A stretch of DNA of 20,255 bases from Polaromonas sp. (lineage in GTDB: Bacteria > Pseudomonadota > Gammaproteobacteria > Burkholderiales > Burkholderiaceae): the NCBI GenBank assembly GCA_013823505.1, contig PNMH01000071.1, positions 1 to 20,255 on the forward strand. The letters are read 5' to 3'. This document shows positions 13,501 to 20,255 of the stretch, piece after piece. Each line of letters starts with the position of its first letter. Positions within the stretch are counted from its first letter, which is position 1. The position numbers and the translations under genes were made by a program. The notes under the pieces were generated by a model, which saw only the letters and a program-made list of their open reading frames with translations, was not told the origin of the DNA and did no database searches.

Positions 13501-14351
13501 TGGTTTCGGCTTCCACACATGCCCCGATCGGGTATTTGCTGCACCTAGCCGACAACGCGCTGGTGCTCGGCCAGCGCAACGCCGAGTGGTGCGGCCACGG
13601 ACCCGCGCTGGAAGAGGACCTGGCCCTGGCCAACAACAGCCTTGATTTGCTGGGCCAGGCCCGCATGCTGTACCAGCACGCCGCCGCGCTGATCAACGAC
13701 GACGCCGACCTCACGCAGCGCTTCCAGCACCTGCAAGGCGCGCGCATCAATGGCCATGTGACCGAAGACACCCTGGCCTACTTCCGCGACACGCACGAGT
13801 TCCGCAACCTCACTTTGCTGGAGCTGCCGCACAGCGGCGCGCTGGCCAGCACCGCCTCGGGCGACCGCGATTACGCCACCACCATCGCGCGCAACTTTCT
13901 CTACAGCGCACTCATGGTGCTGGTGTGGGACCGGTTGCAGACCTCGGCCGATGCACACTTGGGCGCCATCGCGGCCAAATCGTTGAAAGAAGTGCGCTAC
14001 CACCTGCGCCACGCCAGCGACTGGCTGGTGCGCTTCGGCGACGGCACCATTGAGTCGCACACCCGCGCGCAAGCCGCACTCAACCACCTGCTGCCGTATT
14101 GCCAGGAGTTCTGGATCGGCAGCGAGGCCGAGGAGCAAGCGGTCCAGAGCGGCACCGGTGCCGATGTGGGCCGCCTCAAGGCCGACTGGGATGCGCTGGT
14201 GGACGACACCTTGCAAGAGGCCACGCTCACGCGCCCTGCGGTGCAGGGCTACGTGCCGCAGGGCAAGCTCGGCGTGCACTCGGAACACATGGGTTTCCTG
14301 CTGGCCGAGATGCAAAGCCTGGCGCGCACGCACCCGCAAGCGGTGTGGTGA
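13500..14351 (+). CDS. paaC: 1,2-phenylacetyl-CoA epoxidase subunit PaaC
   Basis: A predicted 283-aa structural subunit with a ferritin-like fold that pairs with PaaA and lacks a functional di-iron centre. Hallmarks are YLLHLADNALVLGQRNAEW, LEEDLALANNSLDLLGQAR, SLKEVRYHLRHASDWLVRFG, QEFWIGSE and GKLGVHSEHMGFLLAEMQ. It is longer than the E. coli protein (about 248 aa), with an insert around residues 60-95 (INDDADLTQRFQHLQG). The ATG at 13500 overlaps the paaB stop (TGATG), favouring translational coupling. A ribosome site is not distinct. The stop lies 9 bp before paaD. Confidence 0.97.
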   Translation: MVSASTHAPIGYLLHLADNALVLGQRNAEWCGHGPALEEDLALANNSLDLLGQARMLYQHAAALINDDADLTQRFQHLQGARINGHVTEDTLAYFRDTHEFRNLTLLELPHSGALASTASGDRDYATTIARNFLYSALMVLVWDRLQTSADAHLGAIAAKSLKEVRYHLRHASDWLVRFGDGTIESHTRAQAALNHLLPYCQEFWIGSEAEEQAVQSGTGADVGRLKADWDALVDDTLQEATLTRPAVQGYVPQGKLGVHSEHMGFLLAEMQSLARTHPQAVW

Positions 14352-14360
14352 AGCACCCCC

Positions 14361-14888
14361 ATGCAAGCCTCCCACGCAGACATCGATCACGCCGCCATCT
14401 GGGCTGCGCTGGCCGACCTGAGCGACCCTGAAATCCCGGTGGTCAGCCTCAGCGAACTCGGCATCCTGCGCGAGGTTCGCACCGGCGCCGACGGCACACC
14501 CGAGGTGGTGATCACACCCACTTACAGCGGCTGCCCGGCCATGGGGCAGATCGAGGACGACGTGCGGGCTGCCCTCACGAACGCCGGTCACTCGGCACGC
14601 GTGGTCACGCAGCTCGCGCCCGCCTGGACGACCGACTGGATGAGCGAGGCCGCGCGCGAGAAGCTGCGCGCCTACGGCATCGCGCCGCCGCAGTGCGGCA
14701 GCAGCGCCAACGCGGGCACCAATGTCCTGAAGTTCTCGCGCCATGCGCTGCAACGCGATGTGGTGCCCTGCCCGCAATGCGGCTCGACCCACACCACCGA
14801 AACCTCGCCCTTCGGATCTACCGCGTGCAAAGCCATGTACCGCTGCCTGAGTTGCCTGGAACCCTTCGACTACTTCAAACCCTATTGA
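14361..14888 (+). CDS. paaD: PaaD, accessory/maturation protein of the phenylacetyl-CoA epoxidase
   Basis: A predicted 175-aa protein related to MIP18/DUF59 Fe-S assembly factors and needed for a working epoxidase, probably through cluster delivery to PaaE. The N-terminal domain has LSDPEIPVVSLSELGILREV and the conserved cysteine C58 in TYSGCPAM. The C-terminal zinc-ribbon-like part has C137-x2-C140, C156, and C162-x2-C165. All expected cysteines are present. The ATG at 14361 lies 9 bp after paaC and no strong ribosome site is seen. paaE starts 4 bp after the stop. Confidence 0.97.
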   Translation: MQASHADIDHAAIWAALADLSDPEIPVVSLSELGILREVRTGADGTPEVVITPTYSGCPAMGQIEDDVRAALTNAGHSARVVTQLAPAWTTDWMSEAAREKLRAYGIAPPQCGSSANAGTNVLKFSRHALQRDVVPCPQCGSTHTTETSPFGSTACKAMYRCLSCLEPFDYFKPY

Positions 14889-14892
14889 TGCC

Positions 14893-16005
14893 ATGAGCAC
14901 CGCACCCCGCTTCCACGAGCTGCCCATCGCCCGCATCAGCCCCGAAGCTGCGGGCGCGGTGGCCATCACGCTGGCCATTCCGCCGGAGCAGCGCGCGGCG
15001 TTTGCATTCGAGCCGGGCCAGTTCCTCACCGTGCGAGCCACCATCGGGGGGCAGGACGTGCGGCGCAGCTATTCCATCAGCAGCCCACGCAGCCTGCTCA
15101 CGCAACAAGGCGAACTCACCTTGGGCATCCGGCCGGTGGACGGCGGTGTGTTTTCCAACTGGGCAGCGAGCGAACTCAAAGCCGGTGACACGCTCAAGGT
15201 GATGCCGCCCGATGGCCGCTTCACCGTGCACAAACCGCGCGCTTTGCACCGCGTGGGCTTCGCAGCGGGCTCGGGCATCACGCCCATTCTTTCGCTGATG
15301 GCGAGCACGCTGGAGGAGTCGCCCACGTCGAAATTCACACTGGTCTATGGCAATCGCCGCATGGACAGCGTGATGTTCAACGAAGCGTTGCAGGACCTGA
15401 AGGACCGGTACGCCGGCCGGCTCACGCTGATCCACATCCTTTCGCGCCAGGCGCAAGAGGTGCCGCTGCTGGAAGGCCGCATCGACGGCGACAAGGTGCG
15501 CGCGCTCATCGCCACGCTGCTGCCGGTGGCCAGCATGGACGAGGTGTTCATCTGCGGGCCCGAAGCCATGATCGACGCGACCGAAAAGGCGCTGCTCGAC
15601 GCCGGCGTGCGACCCGACCGGGTGCACACCGAGCGCTTCACTTCCCCCACGCTGGAAGCGTTGCCCGCCGAAGCGCGCAAGGCCGTGGTGCTGGGTCATG
15701 CCGATGCTGCGGTGCGCACCGAGGGTGACGTCGCGCTCACCGTGATGCTCGACGGCAAGTCGCACGAGCTGCGCATGAACCGTGACGAGCGTGTGCTGGA
15801 TGTGGCCCTCAGCGCGGGGCTGGACCTGCCCTGGTCGTGCCGCGGCGGCGTGTGCTGCACCTGCCGCGCCAAGGTGATGCAAGGCTCGGTAGCGATGGAG
15901 AAAAACTACACGCTGGAGCCGTGGGAGACCGACAAGGGTTTCGTGCTGAGTTGCCAGGCGCGCCCCACCAGCGATCACCTGGTCATCAGCTTTGATGAAC
16001 GCTGA
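14893..16005 (+). CDS. paaE: 1,2-phenylacetyl-CoA epoxidase reductase subunit PaaE
   Basis: A predicted 370-aa reductase that carries electrons from NADPH through FAD and a plant-type [2Fe-2S] cluster to PaaA. Domains in order: FAD-binding (RRSYSIS at 57-63), NAD(P)-binding (GSGITP at 126-131 and CGPEAMI at 221-227), and a C-terminal ferredoxin with C316-x4-C321-x2-C324 and distal C354. The complete ligand set suggests an active enzyme. It is last in the operon: the following gene, ompW, faces it. A hairpin overlaps its stop codon. No further paa genes (paaK, paaF, paaZ or a regulator) are within the window on this side. Confidence 0.98.
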   Translation: MSTAPRFHELPIARISPEAAGAVAITLAIPPEQRAAFAFEPGQFLTVRATIGGQDVRRSYSISSPRSLLTQQGELTLGIRPVDGGVFSNWAASELKAGDTLKVMPPDGRFTVHKPRALHRVGFAAGSGITPILSLMASTLEESPTSKFTLVYGNRRMDSVMFNEALQDLKDRYAGRLTLIHILSRQAQEVPLLEGRIDGDKVRALIATLLPVASMDEVFICGPEAMIDATEKALLDAGVRPDRVHTERFTSPTLEALPAEARKAVVLGHADAAVRTEGDVALTVMLDGKSHELRMNRDERVLDVALSAGLDLPWSCRGGVCCTCRAKVMQGSVAMEKNYTLEPWETDKGFVLSCQARPTSDHLVISFDER

Positions 16006-16019
16006 GGCGCTGCCTCAGC
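16001..16019. terminator. Hairpin between paaE and ompW
   Basis: GCTGAGGC-gct-GCCTCAGC is a perfect 8-bp stem overlapping the paaE stop codon. It lies between converging genes and so could help end both transcripts. No U tract follows on either strand, which weakens the terminator call. Confidence 0.45.
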
Positions 16020-16025
16020 GGGATC

Positions 16026-16625
16026 TCAGAAGCGCCAGCCCAGACCGACACCCAGCAGCACCGGGTCGACCTTGAAAGTGCCGATGTTGCTGCCGCTGGC
16101 GATCACGTCGGTCTTGATGTAGACCTTCTTCACGTCGACGTTGAGGTACAGGTTTTTCGACAGCGGGAAGTCCACGCCCGCCTGGAATGCGAGGCCATAG
16201 CTGTTGCGCTTGAGGTCGGCGCCGCCGCCCAGCAGATCCACCGAGCTGAAACGCGTGTAGTTCACACCAGCGCCCACGTAGGGCTTGATGCCACTGACCT
16301 GGTTGAAGTGGTATTGCAACGTGAGGGTGGGCGGAAGGTGCTTGAGCGAACCGATCTGCGTGGCGCCCGCGTACACACGCTGCTTTTGCGGCACGGTCAG
16401 CACCAGCTCGGCCGCCAGGTTGGGGCTGAAGAAGTAGGTGAAGTCGACTTCGGGCAGCGTCTTGTTGTTGATCGACAGGTCCAGGCCGGTGCTGTCTTTG
16501 TTGGCGCTGTCCAGGTACACGGCGCGCGCGCGCACCAGCAGGGAACCAGCGGTGAAGTCTTGCGCAACGGCGGCACCCGATGCCAGCAGCGCGAGAGAGG
16601 CAATGGCCAGAGTGGTTGTTTTCAT
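16026..16625 (-). CDS. ompW: OmpW family outer-membrane protein
   Basis: A predicted 199-aa eight-stranded beta-barrel of the OmpW family, thought to let small hydrophobic molecules cross the outer membrane. The signal peptide is cleaved after AAVA (residue 21). The mature start QDFTAGSLLVRARAVYLDS is followed by PEVDFTYFFSPNLAAELVL, LPPTLTLQYHF, KPYVGAGVNYTRF and GLAFQAGVDFPL, ending GVGLGWRF with the terminal aromatic residue needed for assembly. The length is usual. No ribosome site is obvious. The upstream region carries a perfect FNR box and a degenerate one; ompW genes are known targets of oxygen-linked FNR control in enterobacteria. It faces the paa operon; an uptake role for aromatic substrates is possible but speculative. 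Confidence 0.95.
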   Translation of the reverse strand: MKTTTLAIASLALLASGAAVAQDFTAGSLLVRARAVYLDSANKDSTGLDLSINNKTLPEVDFTYFFSPNLAAELVLTVPQKQRVYAGATQIGSLKHLPPTLTLQYHFNQVSGIKPYVGAGVNYTRFSSVDLLGGGADLKRNSYGLAFQAGVDFPLSKNLYLNVDVKKVYIKTDVIASGSNIGTFKVDPVLLGVGLGWRF

Positions 16626-16643
16626 GGTGTTCAGTGATCAAGC

Positions 16644-16657
16644 CGGGAACATTCCCG
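16644..16657. promoter_or_regulatory. Palindrome at the predicted ompW transcription start
   Basis: CGGGAA-CA-TTCCCG is a perfect inverted repeat located 19-32 bp before the ompW ATG. By the predicted start at about 16657 it would occupy +1 to +14. It may be a repressor site or a 5'-end mRNA hairpin; the binding protein is unknown. Confidence 0.4.
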
Positions 16658-16663
16658 AGATCG

Positions 16664-16669
16664 ATTACA
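16664..16669 (-). promoter_or_regulatory. -10 element of ompW
   Basis: The minus-strand reading TGTAAT matches five of six consensus bases, with no good -35. It predicts a start near 16657 and a leader of about 32 nt. A weak -35 is expected for an activator-dependent promoter. Confidence 0.45.
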
Positions 16670-16691
16670 GAAGACCACGGTCTGCGCCGTG

Positions 16692-16705
16692 TTGCGTTGC
16701 ATCAA
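16692..16705 (-). promoter_or_regulatory. Degenerate FNR/CRP-type site upstream of ompW
   Basis: On the minus strand TTGAT-gcaa-CGCAA matches 8 of the 10 conserved FNR bases. Its centre (16698.5) is exactly 50 bp from the perfect box and about -41.5 from the predicted start, the classic activator position. Confidence 0.4.
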
Positions 16706-16741
16706 TGCGCGCCGAAGGCCTCGCGCCCGCAGTGCGGACCC

Positions 16742-16755
16742 TTGATGCAGATCAA
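16742..16755. promoter_or_regulatory. Perfect FNR-type box upstream of ompW
   Basis: TTGAT-gcag-ATCAA matches the FNR/Anr consensus at every conserved base. It lies just after the rlpA stop, centred about 123 bp before the ompW ATG and near -91.5 from the predicted start. No other promoter is nearby. Confidence 0.7.
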
Positions 16756-16759
16756 AAAT

Positions 16760-17245
16760 TCAATCGTGCAAAAGCACAACCGTTGCCGTGCCGGTGTGCA
16801 ACAGGCCGACCTGCGCCGCTGCAGCCCGGCTCAGGTCGATGATGCGGCCACGCACATGGGGACCGCGGTCGTTGATGCGCACCGCCACTTCCTGACCGTT
16901 GGCGAGATTGCGCACCCGCAAACGCGTGCCGAAGGGCAAGGTCTTGTGGGCGGCGGTGAGCTCGTGCATGTTGAAGATCTCGCCACTGGCGGTGCGCCGA
17001 CCATGAAAGAGGTCGCCGTACCACGAGGCACGACCGCGCGCGATCTCACGGGCGCGATCGGCCTCCACTCCATCGGCTGCCCGAGGCATCTGGATCGCGT
17101 TCGTCTCACCCAACACGCCCGCCCCAGGCCCTTCAGCCAGCTCGGGAGCGATGGAACCCGGTGGATCAGAAGGCGCCTGCGTCGCACAGCCGCCCAGCCA
17201 CAACACGGTGGCCAGAGCGAGCGTGAACGCGGACTTGAAGCTCAT
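16760..17245 (-). CDS. rlpA: RlpA-like septal-ring lytic transglycosylase lipoprotein, short form
   Basis: A predicted 161-aa lipoprotein with lipobox LGGC (C20) and an outer-membrane lipoprotein layout. A linker (21-70) precedes a double-psi beta-barrel domain with ASWYGDLFHGRRTASGEIF, AAHKTLPFGTRLRV and VRINDRGPHVRGRIIDLS. By alignment from memory, E89 (GEIF) and D126 (NDRGP) correspond to the catalytic pair of RlpA lytic transglycosylases, so activity is plausible. No SPOR domain follows, unlike the enterobacterial and Pseudomonas proteins, so recruitment to denuded septal glycan would need another route. The ATG overlaps the metF stop by 4 nt, so translation is coupled. The FNR box for ompW sits just past the stop. 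Confidence 0.92.
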   Translation of the reverse strand: MSFKSAFTLALATVLWLGGCATQAPSDPPGSIAPELAEGPGAGVLGETNAIQMPRAADGVEADRAREIARGRASWYGDLFHGRRTASGEIFNMHELTAAHKTLPFGTRLRVRNLANGQEVAVRINDRGPHVRGRIIDLSRAAAAQVGLLHTGTATVVLLHD

Positions 17246-18072
17246 GACAGCTGCAGCCGCTTGGCGATTTCCAGCGTGGCCGCGCTCTGGTTCATGGTGT
17301 AGAAGTGCAGCGCCGGCACACCGCCGTTGCGCAGCTGGTCGCACAGGTCGGTCACCACGTCCAGACCGAAGGACTTGATGGACGCCGTGTCGTCGCCGAA
17401 GGCCTGCAGACGCAGACGGATCCAGCGCGGGATCTCGGCGCCGCTGGCGTCCGAGAAGCGCATGAGCTGCGTGGAGCTGGTGATGGGCATGATGCCGGGC
17501 ACCACCGGCACGTCGGCGCCGAGCTTGTAGGCGTCGTCCACGAAACGGAAGTAGGCGTCGCTGTTGTAGAAGTACTGGGTGATGGCCGAGTGCGCCCCGG
17601 CGCGGACCTTGGTCACGTAGGCGTTCAGGTCGGACTCGGGCGACTTCGCCTGCGGATGCACTTCCGGATACGCCGCCACCTCGATGTGGAAGTCGTCACC
17701 GGTCTCAACCCGGATGAAGGCCACGAGGTCGCTGGCGTAATGGAATTCACCGCCCGCGCCATACCCGCTGGGCAAGTCACCGCGCAGCGCCACCAGGCGC
17801 TTCACGCCCATGGCCTTGAGCGTGGCAAGCTGTTCGCGCACAGACGCCTTGGTGGCGCCGATGCACGAGAAATGCGAGGCCGCCGGCACCGACTCGGCCA
17901 GGATGTCGCGCACCGTGTTGAAGGTGCCTTCCTGCGTGGAGCCACCGGCACCATACGTGACCGAGCAGAACTCGGGCTTCAACGGATAGAGCTGCTGGCG
18001 CACCGCGCGCAGCTTCTCCACGCCTTCGGGCGTCTTGGGCGGAAAAAATTCAAAACTCACGGGCAGGCCCAT
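17242..18072 (-). CDS. metF: 5,10-methylenetetrahydrofolate reductase
   Basis: A predicted 276-aa FAD enzyme that makes 5-methyltetrahydrofolate for methionine synthesis. It opens with SFEFFPPKTPEG, bearing the catalytic glutamate of the family, followed by FCSVTYGAGGSTQEGT, HFSCIGAT, LVALRGDLPSG, EVAAYPEVHP, ITQYFY and PVVPGIMPITS. The length is usual for the bacterial enzyme. GGAGA about 5-6 nt before the ATG is a good ribosome site. It lies 42 bp after tlyA, too short a gap for a riboswitch plus promoter, so it is probably read from the ahcY promoter. Its stop overlaps rlpA. Confidence 0.98.
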   Translation of the reverse strand: MGLPVSFEFFPPKTPEGVEKLRAVRQQLYPLKPEFCSVTYGAGGSTQEGTFNTVRDILAESVPAASHFSCIGATKASVREQLATLKAMGVKRLVALRGDLPSGYGAGGEFHYASDLVAFIRVETGDDFHIEVAAYPEVHPQAKSPESDLNAYVTKVRAGAHSAITQYFYNSDAYFRFVDDAYKLGADVPVVPGIMPITSSTQLMRFSDASGAEIPRWIRLRLQAFGDDTASIKSFGLDVVTDLCDQLRNGGVPALHFYTMNQSAATLEIAKRLQLS

Positions 18073-18114
18073 GGGGTTCTCCAGAGATGTGCGGGTTCGA
18101 CACCGCTGCGGGCC

Positions 18115-18882
18115 TCAGGCCGGCAGGCGGGCGAACACCAGAAATTCGCGGTTGCCGTCACCACCGGTGATCGGGCTCTCGAAATAGTCCAGCAGCGCGA
18201 GGCCACTGTCTTTGACCACCTGCTCAATGCGCTCGCGCACCAGTGGGTAGCTTGCCTCGTTCTTGACCAGACCACCCTTGCCGATGTGCTCAGGTTGCAG
18301 TTCGAACTGCGGCTTGACCAGCATGAGCACGTGGCCGCCCGCTTTGAGCAGGGGCATGAGCGCAGGCCACACCAGCGTCTGCGAGATGAACGACAGGTCG
18401 CCCACGATGAGATCGAAGGGTGCGGCGGCGGCTGGGCCACGGGCATCTGTCAACGCATCGGCGGTGAGATCGCGCGCATTGCAGCGTTCAATGCAGACCA
18501 CACGCTCGTCGTCACGCAGGCGCGGATGCAACTGGCCCTGGCCCACGTCCACGCCCACCACCCGCTGGGCGCCGCGTTGCAACAGGCAGTCGGTGAATCC
18601 ACCGCTGCTTTGTCCCACGTCGAGGCAGTGCAGGCCGCGCACGTCGAGTGCCACGCGTTGCAAGGCACCGTCGAGCTTGAGGCCACCGCGCGAGACAAAA
18701 CGCGTCTCGGCGTTGTCCACCGCCTGAAGTTCCACCGTCTCGCGCAGCTCCTGGCCGTTCTTCGAGACGGTGGCCCAGTCGCCTGGCAGCAGCCGCCAGC
18801 GCACGCCCGATGCAATCAGGCGCTGCGCTTGCGACTTGGACGCCGCCAGTCCGCGCTCGACGAGCAGTTGGTCTGCCCGCAT
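18115..18882 (-). CDS. tlyA: TlyA family rRNA (cytidine-2'-O)-methyltransferase
   Basis: A predicted 255-aa protein. An N-terminal S4 RNA-binding domain (MRADQLLVERGLAASKSQAQ, about 1-60) is joined to an FtsJ/RrmJ-type SAM methyltransferase (LDVGQSSGGFTDCLLQRGA). Candidates for the catalytic K-D-K-E set are visible: lysine in SRGGLKL, aspartate in VGDLSF, lysine in LVKPQFE and glutamate in GNREFLV. TlyA proteins 2'-O-methylate cytidines in 16S and/or 23S rRNA; a haemolysin label is historical. I chose the ATG at 18882 because the S4 domain begins there and it lies 5 bp after the ahcY stop. Upstream in-frame sequence is inside ahcY. Confidence 0.95.
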   Translation of the reverse strand: MRADQLLVERGLAASKSQAQRLIASGVRWRLLPGDWATVSKNGQELRETVELQAVDNAETRFVSRGGLKLDGALQRVALDVRGLHCLDVGQSSGGFTDCLLQRGAQRVVGVDVGQGQLHPRLRDDERVVCIERCNARDLTADALTDARGPAAAAPFDLIVGDLSFISQTLVWPALMPLLKAGGHVLMLVKPQFELQPEHIGKGGLVKNEASYPLVRERIEQVVKDSGLALLDYFESPITGGDGNREFLVFARLPA

Positions 18883-18887
18883 GCGGA

Positions 18888-20255
18888 TCAGTAGCGGTAC
18901 GTGTCGGCTTTGTAAGGGCCGGCCTTGCTCACACCGATGTAGGCGGCCTGCTCGTCGCTGAGTTCGGTCAGCATGGCGCCGACCTTCTTCAGGTGCAGAC
19001 GTGCGACTTTTTCGTCCAGGTGTTTGGGCAGCACATAGACTTTGCCCGATTCGTACTGGTCCTGCTTGGTGAACAGCTCGATCTGCGCGATGGTCTGGTT
19101 GGCGAAGCTCGACGACATCACGAAGCTGGGGTGGCCGGTGGCGCAACCCAGGTTCACCAGGCGGCCCTTGGCCAGCAGGGTGATCTTCTTGCCGTCGGGG
19201 AAGGTGATGTGGTCGACCTGGGGCTTGATTTCGTCCCACACACACTTTTCGAGCGACGCGACGTCGATCTCGTTGTCGAAGTGACCGATGTTGCAAACGA
19301 TGGCTTCGTCTTTCATGGCGGCCATGTGCTCGTAGCGGATCACGTTCTTGTTGCCGGTGGCGGACACGAAGATGTCGCACTTGTCGGCGGCGTATTCCAT
19401 GGTCACGACCTTGAAGCCTTCCATAGCGGCCTGCAGGGCGTTGATGGGGTCGATCTCGGTGACCCAGACCTGGGCGCTGAGGGCGCGCAGGGCCTGGGCC
19501 GAGCCCTTGCCCACGTCACCGTAACCAGCGACCACGCAGACCTTGCCGGCGATCATCACGTCGGTGGCGCGCTTGATGGAGTCAACCAGCGACTCGCGGC
19601 AGCCGTACAGGTTGTCGAACTTGCTCTTGGTCACGCTGTCGTTGACGTTGATCGCGCGGAACTGCAGCGTGCCCTTGGCCGACATCTCGTTCAGGCGCAG
19701 CACGCCGGTGGTGGTCTCTTCGGTCACGCCGATGATTTGCGCGGCCTTGCGGGTGTACCAGGTCTTGTCCTGGGCCAGCTTGGCCTTGATGGCGTTGAAC
19801 AGGCAGATCTCTTCTTCGCTCTGCGGGTTGTTCAGAACGGAGGCGTCTTTCTCGGCGCGCTGGCCCAGGTGCATGAGCAGGGTGGCGTCGCCGCCGTCGT
19901 CCAGGATCATGTTGGGGCCTTCGCCTTCGGTGCCGGCGGCGCCGAATTCAAAGATGCGGTGGGTGAAGTCCCAGTACTCGTCCAGCGACTCGCCCTTGTG
20001 CGCGAACACGGGCGTGCCGTTGGCCACCAGCGCCGCGGCGGCGTGGTCTTGCGTGGAGAAGATGTTGCACGACGCCCAGCGCACGCTGGCACCCAGCGCC
20101 TGCAGGGTCTCGACCAGCACGGCGGTCTGGATGGTCATGTGGATGCTGCCAGTGATGCGCGCGCCTTTGAGTGGCTGTGCCTTGGCAAACTCTTCGCGGA
20201 TGGCCATCAGGCCGGGCATTTCGGTCTCGGCGATCTTGACCTCTTTGCGGCCCCA
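18888..20255 (-). CDS. ahcY: Adenosylhomocysteinase (S-adenosylhomocysteine hydrolase), 5' end outside window
   Basis: An NAD-dependent cytoplasmic enzyme that splits S-adenosylhomocysteine into adenosine and homocysteine, relieving product inhibition of methyltransferases. The frame stays open to the window edge ([20 protein letters not shown]), so the ATG at 20219 is internal and the gene continues beyond 20255. Visible motifs are [32 protein letters not shown], the NAD site [38 protein letters not shown] and the C-terminal KADTYRY, with the lysine and tyrosine that reach the neighbouring subunit. An insert of about 40 residues relative to the human enzyme is present, as usual in proteobacteria. 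tlyA and metF follow closely. An SAH riboswitch, common upstream of betaproteobacterial ahcY, would lie outside this window. Confidence 0.98.
   Translation of the reverse strand, partial: WGRKEVKIAETEMPGLMAIREEFAKAQPLKGARITGSIHMTIQTAVLVETLQALGASVRWASCNIFSTQDHAAAALVANGTPVFAHKGESLDEYWDFTHRIFEFGAAGTEGEGPNMILDDGGDATLLMHLGQRAEKDASVLNNPQSEEEICLFNAIKAKLAQDKTWYTRKAAQIIGVTEETTTGVLRLNEMSAKGTLQFRAINVNDSVTKSKFDNLYGCRESLVDSIKRATDVMIAGKVCVVAGYGDVGKGSAQALRALSAQVWVTEIDPINALQAAMEGFKVVTMEYAADKCDIFVSATGNKNVIRYEHMAAMKDEAIVCNIGHFDNEIDVASLEKCVWDEIKPQVDHITFPDGKKITLLAKGRLVNLGCATGHPSFVMSSSFANQTIAQIELFTKQDQYESGKVYVLPKHLDEKVARLHLKKVGAMLTELSDEQAAYIGVSKAGPYKADTYRY

Noticed and set aside
18073..18114. Possible SAM or SAH riboswitch directly before metF
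   Set aside because: Only 42 bp separate tlyA and metF, too short for a riboswitch plus promoter, and no conserved fold is apparent.
17305..18894. A long plus-strand open frame of about 529 codons across metF and tlyA
   Set aside because: It is antisense to two clear enzymes; its composition (His, Gln, Arg, Ala) is typical of mirror frames in GC-rich DNA and it has no ribosome site or domain.

Overview
This is a GC-rich chromosomal window (roughly two thirds G+C by eye) from a betaproteobacterium, most likely Burkholderiales/Comamonadaceae and possibly Hydrogenophaga-like. The inference rests on protein character and gene order: the rplM-rpsI / uncharacterised membrane protein / bactofilin / erpA block, a KMSKS-type tyrS next to a membrane M23 peptidase, a paaABCDE operon behind a TetR-type palindrome, and an ahcY-tlyA-metF-rlpA run. 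I see no phage, insertion sequence, CRISPR, tRNA or rRNA. Most of the window is core metabolism and envelope biology.

Layout. 1-1125 is the 3' part of glycogen phosphorylase. 1164-3271 is a translationally coupled sensor kinase / FixJ-type regulator pair. 3376-4544 is a secreted GlcG/HbpS-like protein overlapping an exported ankyrin-repeat protein. 4545-4834 is a convergent intergenic gap filled by two structured repeat elements facing each other. tyrS (minus) and an M23 peptidase gene (plus) diverge from about 6098-6297. The peptidase gene and erpA (minus) converge on a perfect 21-bp-stem terminator. erpA, bactofilin, a coiled-coil membrane protein, rpsI and rplM are all on the minus strand up to 10273. 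rlmJ (plus) and a CAP-domain lipoprotein (minus) follow.

12188-16005 is the phenylacetyl-CoA epoxidase operon paaABCDE, with an 18-bp operator-like palindrome and a TATACT -10 just upstream. It converges on ompW (minus), whose upstream region carries a perfect FNR box and a degenerate second one. From 20255 down to 16760 a compact minus-strand operon runs ahcY (5' end outside the window), tlyA, metF, rlpA. It links S-adenosylhomocysteine removal, an rRNA methyltransferase, methyl-folate supply and a cell-wall lipoprotein.

The least explained sequence is the pair of roughly 97-99-nt elements at 4565-4663 and 4711-4806. They share a conserved 50-51-nt core with compensatory changes in its inner stem. 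The core is framed by about 24-bp complementary arms that are unrelated in sequence between the two copies. I found no other copy here and cannot name the family. Also worth attention are the two-component/HbpS/ankyrin cluster and the tandem FNR-like sites at ompW.
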